From contig NZ_CP059205.1 of NCBI RefSeq assembly GCF_014251995.1, forward strand, positions 496,001 to 560,000: a stretch of 64,000 bases of DNA, given 5' to 3'. The notes below the pieces were generated by a model. The model was not told where the DNA came from. It did no database searches and saw nothing but the letters and a program-made list of their open reading frames with translations. The position numbers and the translations under genes were made by a program. Each line of letters starts with the position of its first letter. The first letter of the stretch is position 1. Shown piece after piece: positions 25,487 through 35,419 of the stretch. The DNA comes from Blattabacterium cuenoti (GTDB lineage: Bacteria > Bacteroidota > Bacteroidia > Flavobacteriales > Blattabacteriaceae).

Positions 25487-26935
25487 ATGTGTAAAAACTT
25501 TTTTATGTCAAAAAAAAATCAAGACAAACCTGTTAAAAACAGTTTCTTTAATTGTATAGAAAAAAATTTTGACAAAGCTGAACGATTTCTTTCTATTGAA
25601 AAAGGCCTCTTGGAGCAGATTAAATCTTGTAATGCTGTATACCGTATGAATTTCCCTGTAAAAATAGGAAAGGAAATTAAAGTTATTGAGGCTTATCGAG
25701 TTCAACATTCTCATCATAAACTCCCTTGTAAGGGAGGAATTAGGTATAGTATTAAGGTCAATCAAGATGAAATCATGACGTTATCAGCTTTAATGACTTA
25801 CAAATGTGCTATAGTTGATGTTCCTTTTGGTGGAGCAAAAGGAGGAATCAAAATTGATCCACAAGCTGTATCGGAAGAAGATATAGAAAAAATAACTCGT
25901 CGTTATACTTCTGAATTAATTAAAAAAAATTTCATAGGTCCAGGAATTGATGTTCCTGCTCCTGATTATGGAACTGGAGAAAGAGAAATGAGTTGGATTT
26001 TTGATACTTTTTTATCTGTTTGTCCTAAAGATGTAGATGCATTAGCCTGTGTCACCGGAAAACCGGTTTCTCAAGGAGGAGTTAGAGGTAGAAAAGAAGC
26101 AACAGGATTAGGAGTATTTTATGGAATTAGAGAATTATGTCGAATGAAAGAAGATATGTCTTCTATAGGGCTTGACGTTGGGTTAGTGGGGAAAAAAATT
26201 ATAATACAAGGGTTGGGAAATGTTGGCTATCATGCTGCTACTTTTTTTCATGAAGCTGGAGCCATTATTGTAGCTTTAGCGGAAAGAGAAGGAGCTATTT
26301 ATAATCAAAAAGGATTAAATGTTTCCGATGTTATTTTACATTTAAAAAAAACTGGATCCATATTAAATTTTCCAGGAGCAAAAAATATTGAAAATACAGA
26401 AACTGCTTTAGAATTGGAATGCGATATTTTAATTCCTGCAGCATTGGAAAATGTAATTCATAAAAATAATGCAAATCGTATTAAGGCTAAAATAATTGGA
26501 GAAGCTGCAAATGGACCTATTACTCCAGAAGCAGATGAAATATTAGAAAAAAAGGGAATTATTGTAGTTCCTGATATTTATCTTAATGCAGGAGGTGTTA
26601 CCGTTTCTTATTTTGAATGGCTTAAAAATTTAAGCCATGTTCGTTATGGAAGAATGGAAAAAAGATTTAGTGAAAATATGAATGCAGAATTATTACAGGT
26701 TATTGAAACTGTTTGCAAAAACAAAATTCCAAAGGAAGAAAAAAAAATCATATTAAAAGGACCAAATGAAATAGATTTAGTACGAAGTGGATTAGAAGAT
26801 ACAATGATTAGTGGATTTCATAAAATTCTCGATATAAAGAAATCGTCGAAAATAGAGAATTTACGTACCTCTGCATTTGTACTTGCTATAAATAAAATTG
26901 TAGATTCTTATGAAAAATTAGGAATTTTTCCATAA
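25487..26935 (+). CDS. gdhA: Glutamate dehydrogenase
   Basis: The enzyme interconverts 2-oxoglutarate plus ammonia and glutamate. The 482-residue protein has the substrate-binding segment KLPCKGGIRY (78-87) and the catalytic lysine region PFGGAKGGI (113-121). PAPDYGTGEREMSW and the Rossmann motif GLGNVGYHAA follow. In Blattabacterium-type symbionts this step is thought to assimilate ammonia from host urea breakdown, so it is a key nitrogen-recycling gene; that role is inference from lineage. The start may be 25487 or the in-frame ATG at 25505 (MSKKNQ). The promoter region carries a palindrome. Cofactor preference is not clear from sequence. Confidence 0.95.
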   Translation: MCKNFFMSKKNQDKPVKNSFFNCIEKNFDKAERFLSIEKGLLEQIKSCNAVYRMNFPVKIGKEIKVIEAYRVQHSHHKLPCKGGIRYSIKVNQDEIMTLSALMTYKCAIVDVPFGGAKGGIKIDPQAVSEEDIEKITRRYTSELIKKNFIGPGIDVPAPDYGTGEREMSWIFDTFLSVCPKDVDALACVTGKPVSQGGVRGRKEATGLGVFYGIRELCRMKEDMSSIGLDVGLVGKKIIIQGLGNVGYHAATFFHEAGAIIVALAEREGAIYNQKGLNVSDVILHLKKTGSILNFPGAKNIENTETALELECDILIPAALENVIHKNNANRIKAKIIGEAANGPITPEADEILEKKGIIVVPDIYLNAGGVTVSYFEWLKNLSHVRYGRMEKRFSENMNAELLQVIETVCKNKIPKEEKKIILKGPNEIDLVRSGLEDTMISGFHKILDIKKSSKIENLRTSAFVLAINKIVDSYEKLGIFP

Positions 26936-26942
26936 TATCCTT

Positions 26943-26962
26943 ATTTCTTAAAATAAAGAAAT
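26943..26962 (+). terminator. Hairpin between gdhA and pyrH
   Basis: ATTTCTT-AAAATA-AAGAAAT forms a 7-base A/T-rich stem directly after the gdhA stop. The downstream tract is A-rich rather than U-rich, so it is a weak terminator candidate. Confidence 0.3.
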
Positions 26963-26995
26963 TCTAAAAAATATACTTTCAATAAATATATTTTC

Positions 26996-27733
26996 ATGAA
27001 GTACAAAAGATCATTATTGAAATTAAGTGGAGAAGCTTTAATGGGGAACAACGAATTTGGACTTCATTCTACCCGTCTTCAACAATATGCAGAAGAAGTC
27101 AAAAAAGTAGTAGATATGGGAGCTCAAGTAGCTATAGTAATTGGAGGAGGTAATATATTTAGAGGATTTTCTAGAATAAAGGAAAAAACAATAAATGGTA
27201 TAAATCGGATAGATCGTATAGAAGGAGATTATATGGGAATGTTAGCCACTGTCATTAATGGAATAGCTTTTCAATCATATTTAGGAAATGTAGGAATATG
27301 CTCTTATATTCAAACAGCTATTAGAATGGATCAAATAGCAGAACCTTTTGGTAAAGAAAGAGCAATTCATCATCTTGAAAAGGGTAGAGTAGTAATATTT
27401 GTAGCGGGATTAGGAAATCCTTATTTCACTACAGATACAGCTGCAGTTTTACGAGCTATAGAAATAAAAGCTGATATTTTACTAAAAGGAACTAGAGTTG
27501 ACGGAATCTATACTACGGATCCAGAAAAAGATAAATATGCAAAAAAAATTAAAAGTATATCTTTTGACATGGCATATCAAATGGGAATAAAAGTAATGGA
27601 TCAAACTGCATTCATTTTAGGAAATGAAAATAATTTACCAATTATTATTTTTGATATCAACAGAAAAGGTAATTTTAAAAAAGTGATTTCTGGAGAAGAA
27701 ATAGGAACTTTGGTTTCTAAATTAGAAAAATAA
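26996..27733 (+). CDS. pyrH: UMP kinase
   Basis: PyrH phosphorylates UMP to UDP; it is hexameric and allosteric in bacteria. The 245-residue protein begins KYKRSLLKLSGEALMG and has IVIGGGNIFRG, the NGIAFQSYL region, GLGNPYFTTDTAA and KGTRVDGIYTTDPEKD, all standard for the amino-acid-kinase fold. It is the first gene of a tight run pyrH-frr-asnS-rpoN. Confidence 0.96.
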   Translation: MKYKRSLLKLSGEALMGNNEFGLHSTRLQQYAEEVKKVVDMGAQVAIVIGGGNIFRGFSRIKEKTINGINRIDRIEGDYMGMLATVINGIAFQSYLGNVGICSYIQTAIRMDQIAEPFGKERAIHHLEKGRVVIFVAGLGNPYFTTDTAAVLRAIEIKADILLKGTRVDGIYTTDPEKDKYAKKIKSISFDMAYQMGIKVMDQTAFILGNENNLPIIIFDINRKGNFKKVISGEEIGTLVSKLEK

Positions 27734-27737
27734 AATT

Positions 27738-28292
27738 ATGGACGAATTAAAAAACATTTTTTTTTCTTGTAAAAAGGACATGGAAAAAATTTTGAAGCAA
27801 TTAAAAGAAGAAATACATCGTATTCGATTTGGAAGTAAATCCATATCTTCTATTTTAGAAAAAATAAAAATAAAATGTTATGGAAGGTATCAAAATCTTA
27901 TAGAAATCGCCAGCATTTCTATTGTAGATAATATGAATATTATTATTCGTCCTTGGGATCGTTCCATTATAGCACATATAGATAAAGCTATTATAGATTC
28001 TAATTTAGGATTCGTTCCTACTAATAAAGGAGAATCTATTCATATACGATTACCAATTATAACAGAAGAAGGAAGAAAAAATTTGATGAAAAAAGTTAAA
28101 GTTAAAATCGAACATGCAAAAATACTTATAAGAAATATACGAAAGAAAAATAATCAACAAATAAGAAAATTAAAAGTATCTGAAGATTTTTCTAAATCAG
28201 GAGAAATTAAGATACAGAAAATCACAAGTGAATATATAAAAAAAATAGAAGATTTTTTTCTTCAAAAAGAAGAAGAAATAATGAGAATATAA
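27738..28292 (+). CDS. frr: Ribosome recycling factor
   Basis: RRF splits post-termination ribosomes together with EF-G. The 184-residue protein has the central signature SIVDNMNIIIRPWDRSII. Domain II follows, with LGFVPTNKGESIHIRLPIITEEGRKNL and a C-terminal helix rich in Lys and Glu. It starts 4 bases after pyrH, the usual pairing in bacteria, and its TAA shares one base with the asnS ATG (TAATG). Confidence 0.96.
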   Translation: MDELKNIFFSCKKDMEKILKQLKEEIHRIRFGSKSISSILEKIKIKCYGRYQNLIEIASISIVDNMNIIIRPWDRSIIAHIDKAIIDSNLGFVPTNKGESIHIRLPIITEEGRKNLMKKVKVKIEHAKILIRNIRKKNNQQIRKLKVSEDFSKSGEIKIQKITSEYIKKIEDFFLQKEEEIMRI

Positions 28293-29701
28293 TGATAAAA
28301 AAATATTCTATTAAAGAATTATTAAATAAAGAAAAGTATTTTATAAATAAAAAAGTATTAGTTGAAGGATGGGTACGTTCTTTCCGTTATTCTATCTTTA
28401 TTACCATAAATGATGGATCTACAATTAAAAACTTACAAATTATTTTATCCGAAAAATTAGAAAAAAAAATATCTAAAAAAATAACAATTGGAACCTCAAT
28501 TAGAGTTGTAGGAATTATAATAAAAAGTATAGGTGAAAAACAATATATAGAATTGAAGTCTTCAGATATTCTCATATATGGATCTACAGATCCATCTATT
28601 ATCCAAAAATCAATTTTACAACCAAAAAGACATAGTTTCGAAAAACTTCGAGAACAAGCTCATTTACGTTTCAAGACAAATATTTTTGGTTGTGTCATGA
28701 GAATACGTCATCATATAGCTTTTTGTATACATAAATATTTTCATGATCGTGGTTTTTTTTATCTTCATACTCCAATAATTACAACTTCAAATTGCGAAGG
28801 TAGTGGAAAGATGTTTCAAATTACTACTATGGATTTAAAAAAAAGTCCAATAGACTATGAAAAAGATTTTTTTAAATGCAAAACTTATTTAAGTGTATCT
28901 GGACAATTGGAAGCAGAAACAGCTGCTTTGGGTTTAGGTAAAGTTTATACATTTGGTCCTGTATTTCGTGCAGAAAATTCTAATACATCACGACACTTAT
29001 CAGAATTTTGGATGATAGAACCAGAAATCGCTTTTTATCATTTGAATGATAATATTAATTTGGCAGAAGATTTTTTAAAATTCATTATTAAATATGTTGT
29101 TGATAAAAATCTAGAAGATTTGTCATTTTTAAACGAATACTTAGAAAAGTATAAAAATAATAAGAAAGAACACCTTTTAGAAAGATTATACCTTGTATTG
29201 AAATTTCCATTTAAGAGAATCAGCTATACAGAAGCTATAGAAATTCTTATTAAAGAAGAAAAAAAACAAAGTACAAAATTTTTTCACCCAATTTCTTGGG
29301 GGATGGATTTACAATCGGAACATGAACAATATTTAGTAAATAAATATTTTAAAATTCCTGTTGTCATATTTGATTATCCTTCTTGTATTAAAGCTTTCTA
29401 TATGCGTATTAATAATGATGAAAAAACAGTTAGAGCTATGGATATTTTATTTCCAGATATAGGAGAAATTATTGGAGGATCTCAAAGAGAAGAACGTTAT
29501 GAAATATTATTGCAACGAATAAAAGATACAAATACAGATAAAAATAAACTTTGGTGGTATTTGGACACACGTCGTTTTGGATCCGCTCCTCATAGTGGGT
29601 TTGGATTAGGATTTGATCGTTTAGTCCAATTTATCACAGGAATGAACAATATTCGTGATGTTATTCCATTTCCTAGAACTCCAAATAATGCAGAGTTTTA
29701 A
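28292..29701 (+). CDS. asnS: Asparaginyl-tRNA synthetase
   Basis: A class IIb synthetase of 469 residues. The N-terminal OB fold reads VLVEGWVRSFRYS. Motif 2 is FRAENSNTSRHLSEFWMIEPEIAF, and motif 3 is GFGLGFDRLVQFITGMNNIRDVIPFPRTP at the C-terminal end. The residues after motif 2 favour AsnRS over AspRS. Having AsnRS means Asn-tRNA can be formed directly rather than by amidotransferase. Translation is likely coupled to frr by the one-base overlap. Confidence 0.95.
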   Translation: MIKKYSIKELLNKEKYFINKKVLVEGWVRSFRYSIFITINDGSTIKNLQIILSEKLEKKISKKITIGTSIRVVGIIIKSIGEKQYIELKSSDILIYGSTDPSIIQKSILQPKRHSFEKLREQAHLRFKTNIFGCVMRIRHHIAFCIHKYFHDRGFFYLHTPIITTSNCEGSGKMFQITTMDLKKSPIDYEKDFFKCKTYLSVSGQLEAETAALGLGKVYTFGPVFRAENSNTSRHLSEFWMIEPEIAFYHLNDNINLAEDFLKFIIKYVVDKNLEDLSFLNEYLEKYKNNKKEHLLERLYLVLKFPFKRISYTEAIEILIKEEKKQSTKFFHPISWGMDLQSEHEQYLVNKYFKIPVVIFDYPSCIKAFYMRINNDEKTVRAMDILFPDIGEIIGGSQREERYEILLQRIKDTNTDKNKLWWYLDTRRFGSAPHSGFGLGFDRLVQFITGMNNIRDVIPFPRTPNNAEF

Positions 29702-29719
29702 AACATATTTCGTTTTTTT

Positions 29720-31189
29720 ATGTTAAAACAGCAATTAGCACAAAAAGAACAACATAAACTTTCTCCACAACAAATTAAACTAATGAAATTAGTTCAATTA
29801 TCTACTTTTGATTTTGAACAAAGAGTTCAACAAGAATTAGAAGAAAATCCGGCATTAGAAGAGGAAAATTATTATGATTTAAAAAAAGAATATTCAGAAT
29901 CCGAAACTTTAGAAAATGATTTCGATCTTTCAAAAGATCAAAATAAAACTATAAACAACTCTGAATATGAACAATATCTTAGTAATAATGATGAAGTTGA
30001 AGATTCCCGAATTAATCACAAAATTTCTCCTTTTGAGAAACAAATTCCTATTATTTCTGGAATTTCTTTTCAAGAATATTTAAAAAATCAATTACATACT
30101 TTTCATTTAGATGAAAAAGACCTTCTAATAGCAGATTTTATATTAGGAAATATAGACGATGACGGTTATATAAGAAGAAAAGTATCATCTATGGTTGATG
30201 ATATTTTTTTGATACTTGGAATATCTGTTACAGAAAAAAAATTAGAAAAATTAATTGTAAAATACATACAAAAATTAGACCCTGTAGGTATAGGTGCTAG
30301 AAACTTACAAGAATGTTTACTAATTCAATTAGAAAAAAAAAAAATAACGAAAGAAGTTATTTTATCTAAACAAATTATTCAATCAAATTTTGAATTGTTT
30401 GTAAAAAAACATTATCAGAAAATACAAAAAAAATTAGGTATAACGAAAAAAGATTTGAGAAAGTCTATTTTTCAAATAAAAAAATTAAATCCGAAACCTG
30501 GTAGAGGGTGTTCAGAAAATACAAAAAATTTAAATTATATTATACCAGATTTTACTATTTTTATTTCAGATAATAACAAATTAGAACTTTCTTTAAATCA
30601 AAAGAATATTCCAGACTTAAAAGTTTCATCTTCGTATTTAGACATGCTAAAGTCTTACAAAGACTCCAAAGAGAAAAATTTAAAAAATAAAGAGGAAACC
30701 ATTCTATTTTTAAAACATAAGATTGATTCTGCAAAATGGTTTGTAGACGCAATAAAAAAACGTCAAAATACTTTGTTATTAACAATGAACGCTATTATGA
30801 ATTATCAAAAAGAATATTTTTTAACTGGGGATGTAGTTAAAATAAAACCTATGATTTTAAAAAATATTTCTCAAAAAATTGGCGTAGGAATTTCTACAGT
30901 TTCACGTGTAGCTAATAGTAAATATGTCAATACACCATATGGAACTTTTTTAATTAAAAGTTTTTTTTCTGAAAAAATGAAAAATAAAGAAGGAGAAGAT
31001 ATTTCTTCTATTGAAATAAAGAAGTTTTTAAAAGAATATATTTATAATGAAAATAAAAAAAAACCTTTTACTGATGAAGAATTATCAAAAATACTCAAAA
31101 AAAAAGGTTACTTAATAGCTAGAAGAACAGTATCTAAATATAGAGATCAAATGAATATTCCTGTCGCAAGAATGCGTAAAAATTTATAA
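29720..31189 (+). CDS. rpoN: RNA polymerase sigma-54 factor
   Basis: Sigma-54 directs polymerase to -24/-12 promoters and needs AAA+ enhancer-binding activators. The 489-residue protein has the Gln/Leu-rich region I (LKQQLAQKEQHKLSPQQIKLMKLVQ), an acidic linker, the core-binding domain with DPVGIGARNLQECL, an HTH, and the RpoN box ARRTVSKYRD (467-476). A 12-A run (30333-30344) lies in the coding sequence but is in frame. No activator gene is in the window. It ends in a 6-base overlap with the convergent aldehyde dehydrogenase. Confidence 0.95.
   Translation: MLKQQLAQKEQHKLSPQQIKLMKLVQLSTFDFEQRVQQELEENPALEEENYYDLKKEYSESETLENDFDLSKDQNKTINNSEYEQYLSNNDEVEDSRINHKISPFEKQIPIISGISFQEYLKNQLHTFHLDEKDLLIADFILGNIDDDGYIRRKVSSMVDDIFLILGISVTEKKLEKLIVKYIQKLDPVGIGARNLQECLLIQLEKKKITKEVILSKQIIQSNFELFVKKHYQKIQKKLGITKKDLRKSIFQIKKLNPKPGRGCSENTKNLNYIIPDFTIFISDNNKLELSLNQKNIPDLKVSSSYLDMLKSYKDSKEKNLKNKEETILFLKHKIDSAKWFVDAIKKRQNTLLLTMNAIMNYQKEYFLTGDVVKIKPMILKNISQKIGVGISTVSRVANSKYVNTPYGTFLIKSFFSEKMKNKEGEDISSIEIKKFLKEYIYNENKKKPFTDEELSKILKKKGYLIARRTVSKYRDQMNIPVARMRKNL
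30333..30344 (+). other. In-frame A12 tract inside rpoN
   Basis: Twelve A follow a G in the rpoN coding sequence and encode part of EKKKI. The frame is correct at this length, so slippage here would produce truncated sigma-54 in a fraction of products. Confidence 0.9.
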
Positions 31190-32548
31190 TTTTTTCATAA
31201 TTATTGTTTTCCAATTGGAAAATTCTTTTATGGACAAAATAGATAATTCTCTACCATATCCAGATTTTTTTACCCCTCCAAAAGGAAAACGAACATCTGA
31301 TTTAACCATTTCATTAATAAACACCATTCCAGTATTTATTTTTTTTGATAATCTCTCCGCTTTTTCTAAATCTTCTGTCCAAATAGATGCCCCTAATCCA
31401 TAACATGTATTATTAACAATGTCAGAAATTTCTTCTTCTTTATAGAAGAGAGAAACTATTCCTATTGGACCAAAAATTTCTTCTTTTTTCATTATACAAT
31501 TATTTGTATCAACTCTTAATAAAGAAGGAGAAAAAAAGTTATTTTTTCTATTAATTTCTAAACAAATTTTTCCTCCATTTGATATAATATTCTGATATTG
31601 AGAATATAATTTTTCGGATAAATCATGACGCGAAATATAACCTATTTTAGTAGATTCGTTATATAAGTCTCCCATTTTATATTTTTTCATTTCTTTAATA
31701 ACTAAATCTATAAAATCATCAACTATAGATTGATCAATAATAAATCTTTTTGCGGATATACATGTTTGTCCTGTATTATTTAATCTAGATTCTGTTGCAA
31801 TTTTTGCTATTTTTTCAATATTTTTAACATCTTTCATAACTACAAAGGCATCATTCCCCCCTAGTTCCAAAATAGATTTTTTAGTATACTTTCCAGACAA
31901 TGATCCGATTATGCTTCCAGATAAAGAACTACCTGTAAATGTTACTCCTTGAATTACTGGATCTGCTATAACTAATTCTATTTTAGGAATGTCTATTAAT
32001 AAAATTTGAAAAATCCCTTTAGGAAATCCAGATTTTGTAAAAATTTTTTCTAACATTAGACAACTACCTGCTGTATTAATAGCTGGTTTAATAAGAACTG
32101 CATTTCCTAATAATAAATTAGGAATAGTAGATCTTATGGTTTGCCAAACAGGATAATTCCATGGAACAATTCCTAAAATCCCCCCTATAGGTTCGAATAT
32201 AACATAAGATTTTTCATATTCTTTTGTGGGAATATTTTGAAAAAATATGGAATTCTCCTTTAATTGAGAATAGTATTTACATAAATTTGAACTTTTATTC
32301 ACCTCTAAACGAGATTGATGAATAGGCTTTCCCATTTCTTGGGTAATTAAACGAGATATAGTATTTATGTTTTCCTGTATACAAAAATATAATTTTTTCA
32401 AGCATTTAATTTTAGAATTAAAAGAATAATTTTTCCAATTTTTGTATGCATGATTAGCTATAAATAGTTTTTTTCTAAGATCCTTTTCAGATAAAAAGTA
32501 ATAAGTTTTTAAAACTTTTTTATTTTCAGGATTAATAGTTTGAAACAT
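31184..32548 (-). CDS. Aldehyde dehydrogenase, succinate-semialdehyde type
   Basis: A 454-residue NAD(P)-dependent aldehyde dehydrogenase. Active-site residues are Asn131 (PWNYP), Glu228 (LELGGNDAF) and Cys263 (NTGQTCISAKRF), with GSTL-like FTGSSLSGS before them. The C-terminal FPFGGVKKSGYGRELS is typical of the GabD/Sad branch that oxidises succinate semialdehyde to succinate, although substrate cannot be settled by eye. With glutamate dehydrogenase nearby, a GABA-shunt-like route is possible, but no decarboxylase or transaminase gene is in view. It precedes no obvious operon partner and lies 9 bases after sufE. Confidence 0.85.
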   Translation of the reverse strand: MFQTINPENKKVLKTYYFLSEKDLRKKLFIANHAYKNWKNYSFNSKIKCLKKLYFCIQENINTISRLITQEMGKPIHQSRLEVNKSSNLCKYYSQLKENSIFFQNIPTKEYEKSYVIFEPIGGILGIVPWNYPVWQTIRSTIPNLLLGNAVLIKPAINTAGSCLMLEKIFTKSGFPKGIFQILLIDIPKIELVIADPVIQGVTFTGSSLSGSIIGSLSGKYTKKSILELGGNDAFVVMKDVKNIEKIAKIATESRLNNTGQTCISAKRFIIDQSIVDDFIDLVIKEMKKYKMGDLYNESTKIGYISRHDLSEKLYSQYQNIISNGGKICLEINRKNNFFSPSLLRVDTNNCIMKKEEIFGPIGIVSLFYKEEEISDIVNNTCYGLGASIWTEDLEKAERLSKKINTGMVFINEMVKSDVRFPFGGVKKSGYGRELSILSIKEFSNWKTIIMKKL

Positions 32549-32557
32549 TTCAATTTT

Positions 32558-33010
32558 TTATTTTCTCTTTTTATTATTTAATTCAATAGAAATTTTTGTA
32601 TTAAAAGCCATAGCGTAAAATTTTATTTTCTTTAAAAATAAAAACATACCATTAGCTCTAATAGGAGATAAAAAAGTTTGAAATCCTATTTCATAAATAA
32701 AATTTGCATTTGAGTAAATAATTTCAAAAGGGAATACTCCTGAATACACATAAATCATAAGAGCAGCCATTCCTCTAGGTAACAAAGCATCACCATCCGC
32801 ATCAAAAAAAATACGAGACTCCTTTATCTCAGCATCTAACCATATTCTTGATTGACATCCGTGAATCAATCTTTTATCTGATCTAAATTCATCCGATTTT
32901 TTTGATAAATTTCCTCCTAAATCTATCAAGTACTCATATTTTTCTTCCCAACTATTTAATTGATTAAATTCTTTTTTTATTGTTTCCTCTTTTTTCCGCA
33001 ATGAAATCAT
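32558..33010 (-). CDS. sufE: SufE family sulfur acceptor protein
   Basis: SufE takes sulfur from the cysteine desulfurase SufS and passes it to the SufBCD scaffold for Fe-S cluster assembly. The 150-residue protein has the active Cys52 in LIHGCQSRIWL and the core EKYEYLIDLGGNL. The C-terminal FLSPIRANGMFLFLKKIKFYA helix is usual for the family. The suf partners are not in the window. It lies between metE and the aldehyde dehydrogenase with short spacers. Confidence 0.92.
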   Translation of the reverse strand: MISLRKKEETIKKEFNQLNSWEEKYEYLIDLGGNLSKKSDEFRSDKRLIHGCQSRIWLDAEIKESRIFFDADGDALLPRGMAALMIYVYSGVFPFEIIYSNANFIYEIGFQTFLSPIRANGMFLFLKKIKFYAMAFNTKISIELNNKKRK

Positions 33011-33044
33011 TTCTTACCTTAATTTGTATAATACAAATATAAAA

Positions 33045-35348
33045 TTAAGGAGATTGATTGTAAAGTTTTGTTCTCGCTATTTTTGCTGCTGATGTCATAT
33101 TTTTTAAAGCTTTCAATACCTCTTCCCATTTTCTAGTTTTTAATCCACAATCTGGATTAATCCAAATATTTTTTATTGGTAATTCTTTTGAAGCTTTTTT
33201 TATTAAATCTAGAATTTCTTCTACGGAAGGTATTCTTGGAGAATGGATATCATATACTCCTGGACCAATCTCATTAGGATAAGAAAAAACAGAGAAAGCC
33301 TTTAATAATTCCATTTTTGATCTAGAAGTTTCCATAGTAATTACATCTGCATCCAGATTTGCTATTTTTTCTAAGAAATCATTAAATTCACTATAACACA
33401 TATGTGTGTGAATTTGTGTTTCATCTTTTACTCCACTTGAAGAAATCAAAAAAGATTTAATAGCCCAATTAAAATAATATTCCCAATTCTTCTTTTTCAA
33501 AGGTAATCCTTCTCTAATAGCAGGTTCATCAATTTGAATTATCTGAATTCCAGACTTTTCTAAAGATAAAACTTCTTCTCTAATAGCCCAAGCGATTTGA
33601 TAAGCAGTATGAGAAATAGGTTGATCATTTCTAACAAATGACCATTTTAAAATAGTAACTGGACCAGTCAACATTCCTTTCATTAATTTTTTTGTTTGAG
33701 ATTGAGCAAAACATATCCAATCAACAGTCATATCTCCAGTTCTACTAACATCTCCATATATAATAGGAGGCTTTACACATCTACTGCCATAGCTTTGGAC
33801 CCATCCATTATTAGTAGACATTATTCCATTTAATTTTTCTGAAAAATATTCTACCATATCACTTCTTTCAAACTCACCATGTACTAAAACATCTAACCCT
33901 ATTTTTTCTTGTTTCTTAATAACGTCAATAATAAAATATTTTATCTTTTTATTGTACTCTTCTTTTGTTAATTCTTTTTTACGAAATTTATTTCGTAAAC
34001 TACGTATTTCTTTTGTTTGAGGAAAAGACCCTATAGTAGTAGTTGGAAAAATAGGAAGATTAAATTTTTTTTTTTGTTTTTCTTGCCTGATATAAAAAGG
34101 ATTTTTTCTTCGTATGTCTTCTTCTTTAATTTTTGTTGCTCTTTCTTTTATCTTTTTGTTATGAAAAATAGAAGAAATTTTAGATTGTTCTAATAAAGAA
34201 GAATTTTTTAATAAAATTTCTTTATTTCCTTTCAAAATAAGGTCTAAATCATTTAATTCATAAATTTTTTGTTTAGAAAAAGACATTATTTTTTTTACTT
34301 CTTTATGAAGGTTTTTTTCTTCTTCTATATCTATAGGAACATGCAAAAGAGAACAATTGGGTGCTATCATAACACGATCTTCTCCTATAAATTCTATTGT
34401 TTTTTTAATCTTATTAATTGAATCTGTATAATTATTTTTCCATATATTCCTTCCGTCAATGATTCCTAAGGATAAAATCATTTCTGATTCTTTTATAAAG
34501 TTTATAATTTTTTCCAATTGATTTGAATCTTCCACTAAATCTATATGTAAAGCTTTAACGAAAAAGCTTTTGAATAAAGATATATTATCTAAAATTCCAT
34601 CAAAATAAGAAGTCAATAAAATATTAATATTTGAACAAGTTTTTGATATTTTTTTATAAGCATATTGAAAAGCTTCTTTTTCTTTTTTAGTCATATCTAA
34701 AACTAGAATAGGTTCATCTAATTGAATCCAGTTAATTCCTTTATCTATTAACTTATTAATAATTTTTATGTAAACAGTTACAAGATCTTCAATTAAGTCC
34801 ATCCTATGAAAAGAATTATCTTTTTCTTTTCCTAAAAAAAGATAAGAAATAGGTCCTATCAATACAGGTTTTATTTTTTTTATTGATTTTAAAATCCTTT
34901 CTGATTCCTCTAATTCATCAAAAATTTTATTTGAAAAAATAGAAAATTTTTGATTTTTATTAAATTCTGGTACTATATAATGATAATTAGTATTAAACCA
35001 TTTTGTCATTTCCAATGCTTTGATATCCCACTTATTTTTTTGAAATCCTCTAGCCATAGAAAAATACAAATCAATACGATTTTTAATCATTGGTATAGAA
35101 AGATAAGATTCAGGTATAACTCCTAATAAAAAAGACATATCTAAAACTTGATCATAAAAACTAAAATCATTACATGGGATTAAATCTAAATTTGCTAATT
35201 CTTGAGTTTTCCAATTTTCTTCCCTTATCTTTTTTCCTACTTCAAATAAAGTATGTGAATCAATTTTATTGGTCCAGTAAAGTTCACAAGCTTTCTTTAA
35301 TTCTCTTTTTACTCCTATACGAGGATATCCTAAATTATGTTTCAGCAT
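33045..35348 (-). CDS. metE: Cobalamin-independent methionine synthase
   Basis: MetE transfers the methyl group of 5-methyltetrahydropteroyl-triglutamate to homocysteine. The 767-residue double-barrel protein starts NLGYPRIGVKRELKKACE. The catalytic barrel has TTTIGSFPQTKEIR, the DVLVHGEFERSDMVEYF segment and zinc ligands in IHTHMCYSEF (His and Cys), TMETSRS (Glu) and NPDCGLKTR (Cys). It needs no vitamin B12, which suits an intracellular symbiont. Spacers on both sides are under 75 bases. An 11-A run near 34066-34076 is in frame. Confidence 0.96.
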   Translation of the reverse strand: MLKHNLGYPRIGVKRELKKACELYWTNKIDSHTLFEVGKKIREENWKTQELANLDLIPCNDFSFYDQVLDMSFLLGVIPESYLSIPMIKNRIDLYFSMARGFQKNKWDIKALEMTKWFNTNYHYIVPEFNKNQKFSIFSNKIFDELEESERILKSIKKIKPVLIGPISYLFLGKEKDNSFHRMDLIEDLVTVYIKIINKLIDKGINWIQLDEPILVLDMTKKEKEAFQYAYKKISKTCSNINILLTSYFDGILDNISLFKSFFVKALHIDLVEDSNQLEKIINFIKESEMILSLGIIDGRNIWKNNYTDSINKIKKTIEFIGEDRVMIAPNCSLLHVPIDIEEEKNLHKEVKKIMSFSKQKIYELNDLDLILKGNKEILLKNSSLLEQSKISSIFHNKKIKERATKIKEEDIRRKNPFYIRQEKQKKKFNLPIFPTTTIGSFPQTKEIRSLRNKFRKKELTKEEYNKKIKYFIIDVIKKQEKIGLDVLVHGEFERSDMVEYFSEKLNGIMSTNNGWVQSYGSRCVKPPIIYGDVSRTGDMTVDWICFAQSQTKKLMKGMLTGPVTILKWSFVRNDQPISHTAYQIAWAIREEVLSLEKSGIQIIQIDEPAIREGLPLKKKNWEYYFNWAIKSFLISSSGVKDETQIHTHMCYSEFNDFLEKIANLDADVITMETSRSKMELLKAFSVFSYPNEIGPGVYDIHSPRIPSVEEILDLIKKASKELPIKNIWINPDCGLKTRKWEEVLKALKNMTSAAKIARTKLYNQSP

Positions 35349-35419
35349 ATTAATTATCTTTATCTTAATTCTCTATCTACTAAATAAATTATTTTTACTT
35401 TATTTTGATTTTCAAAATA

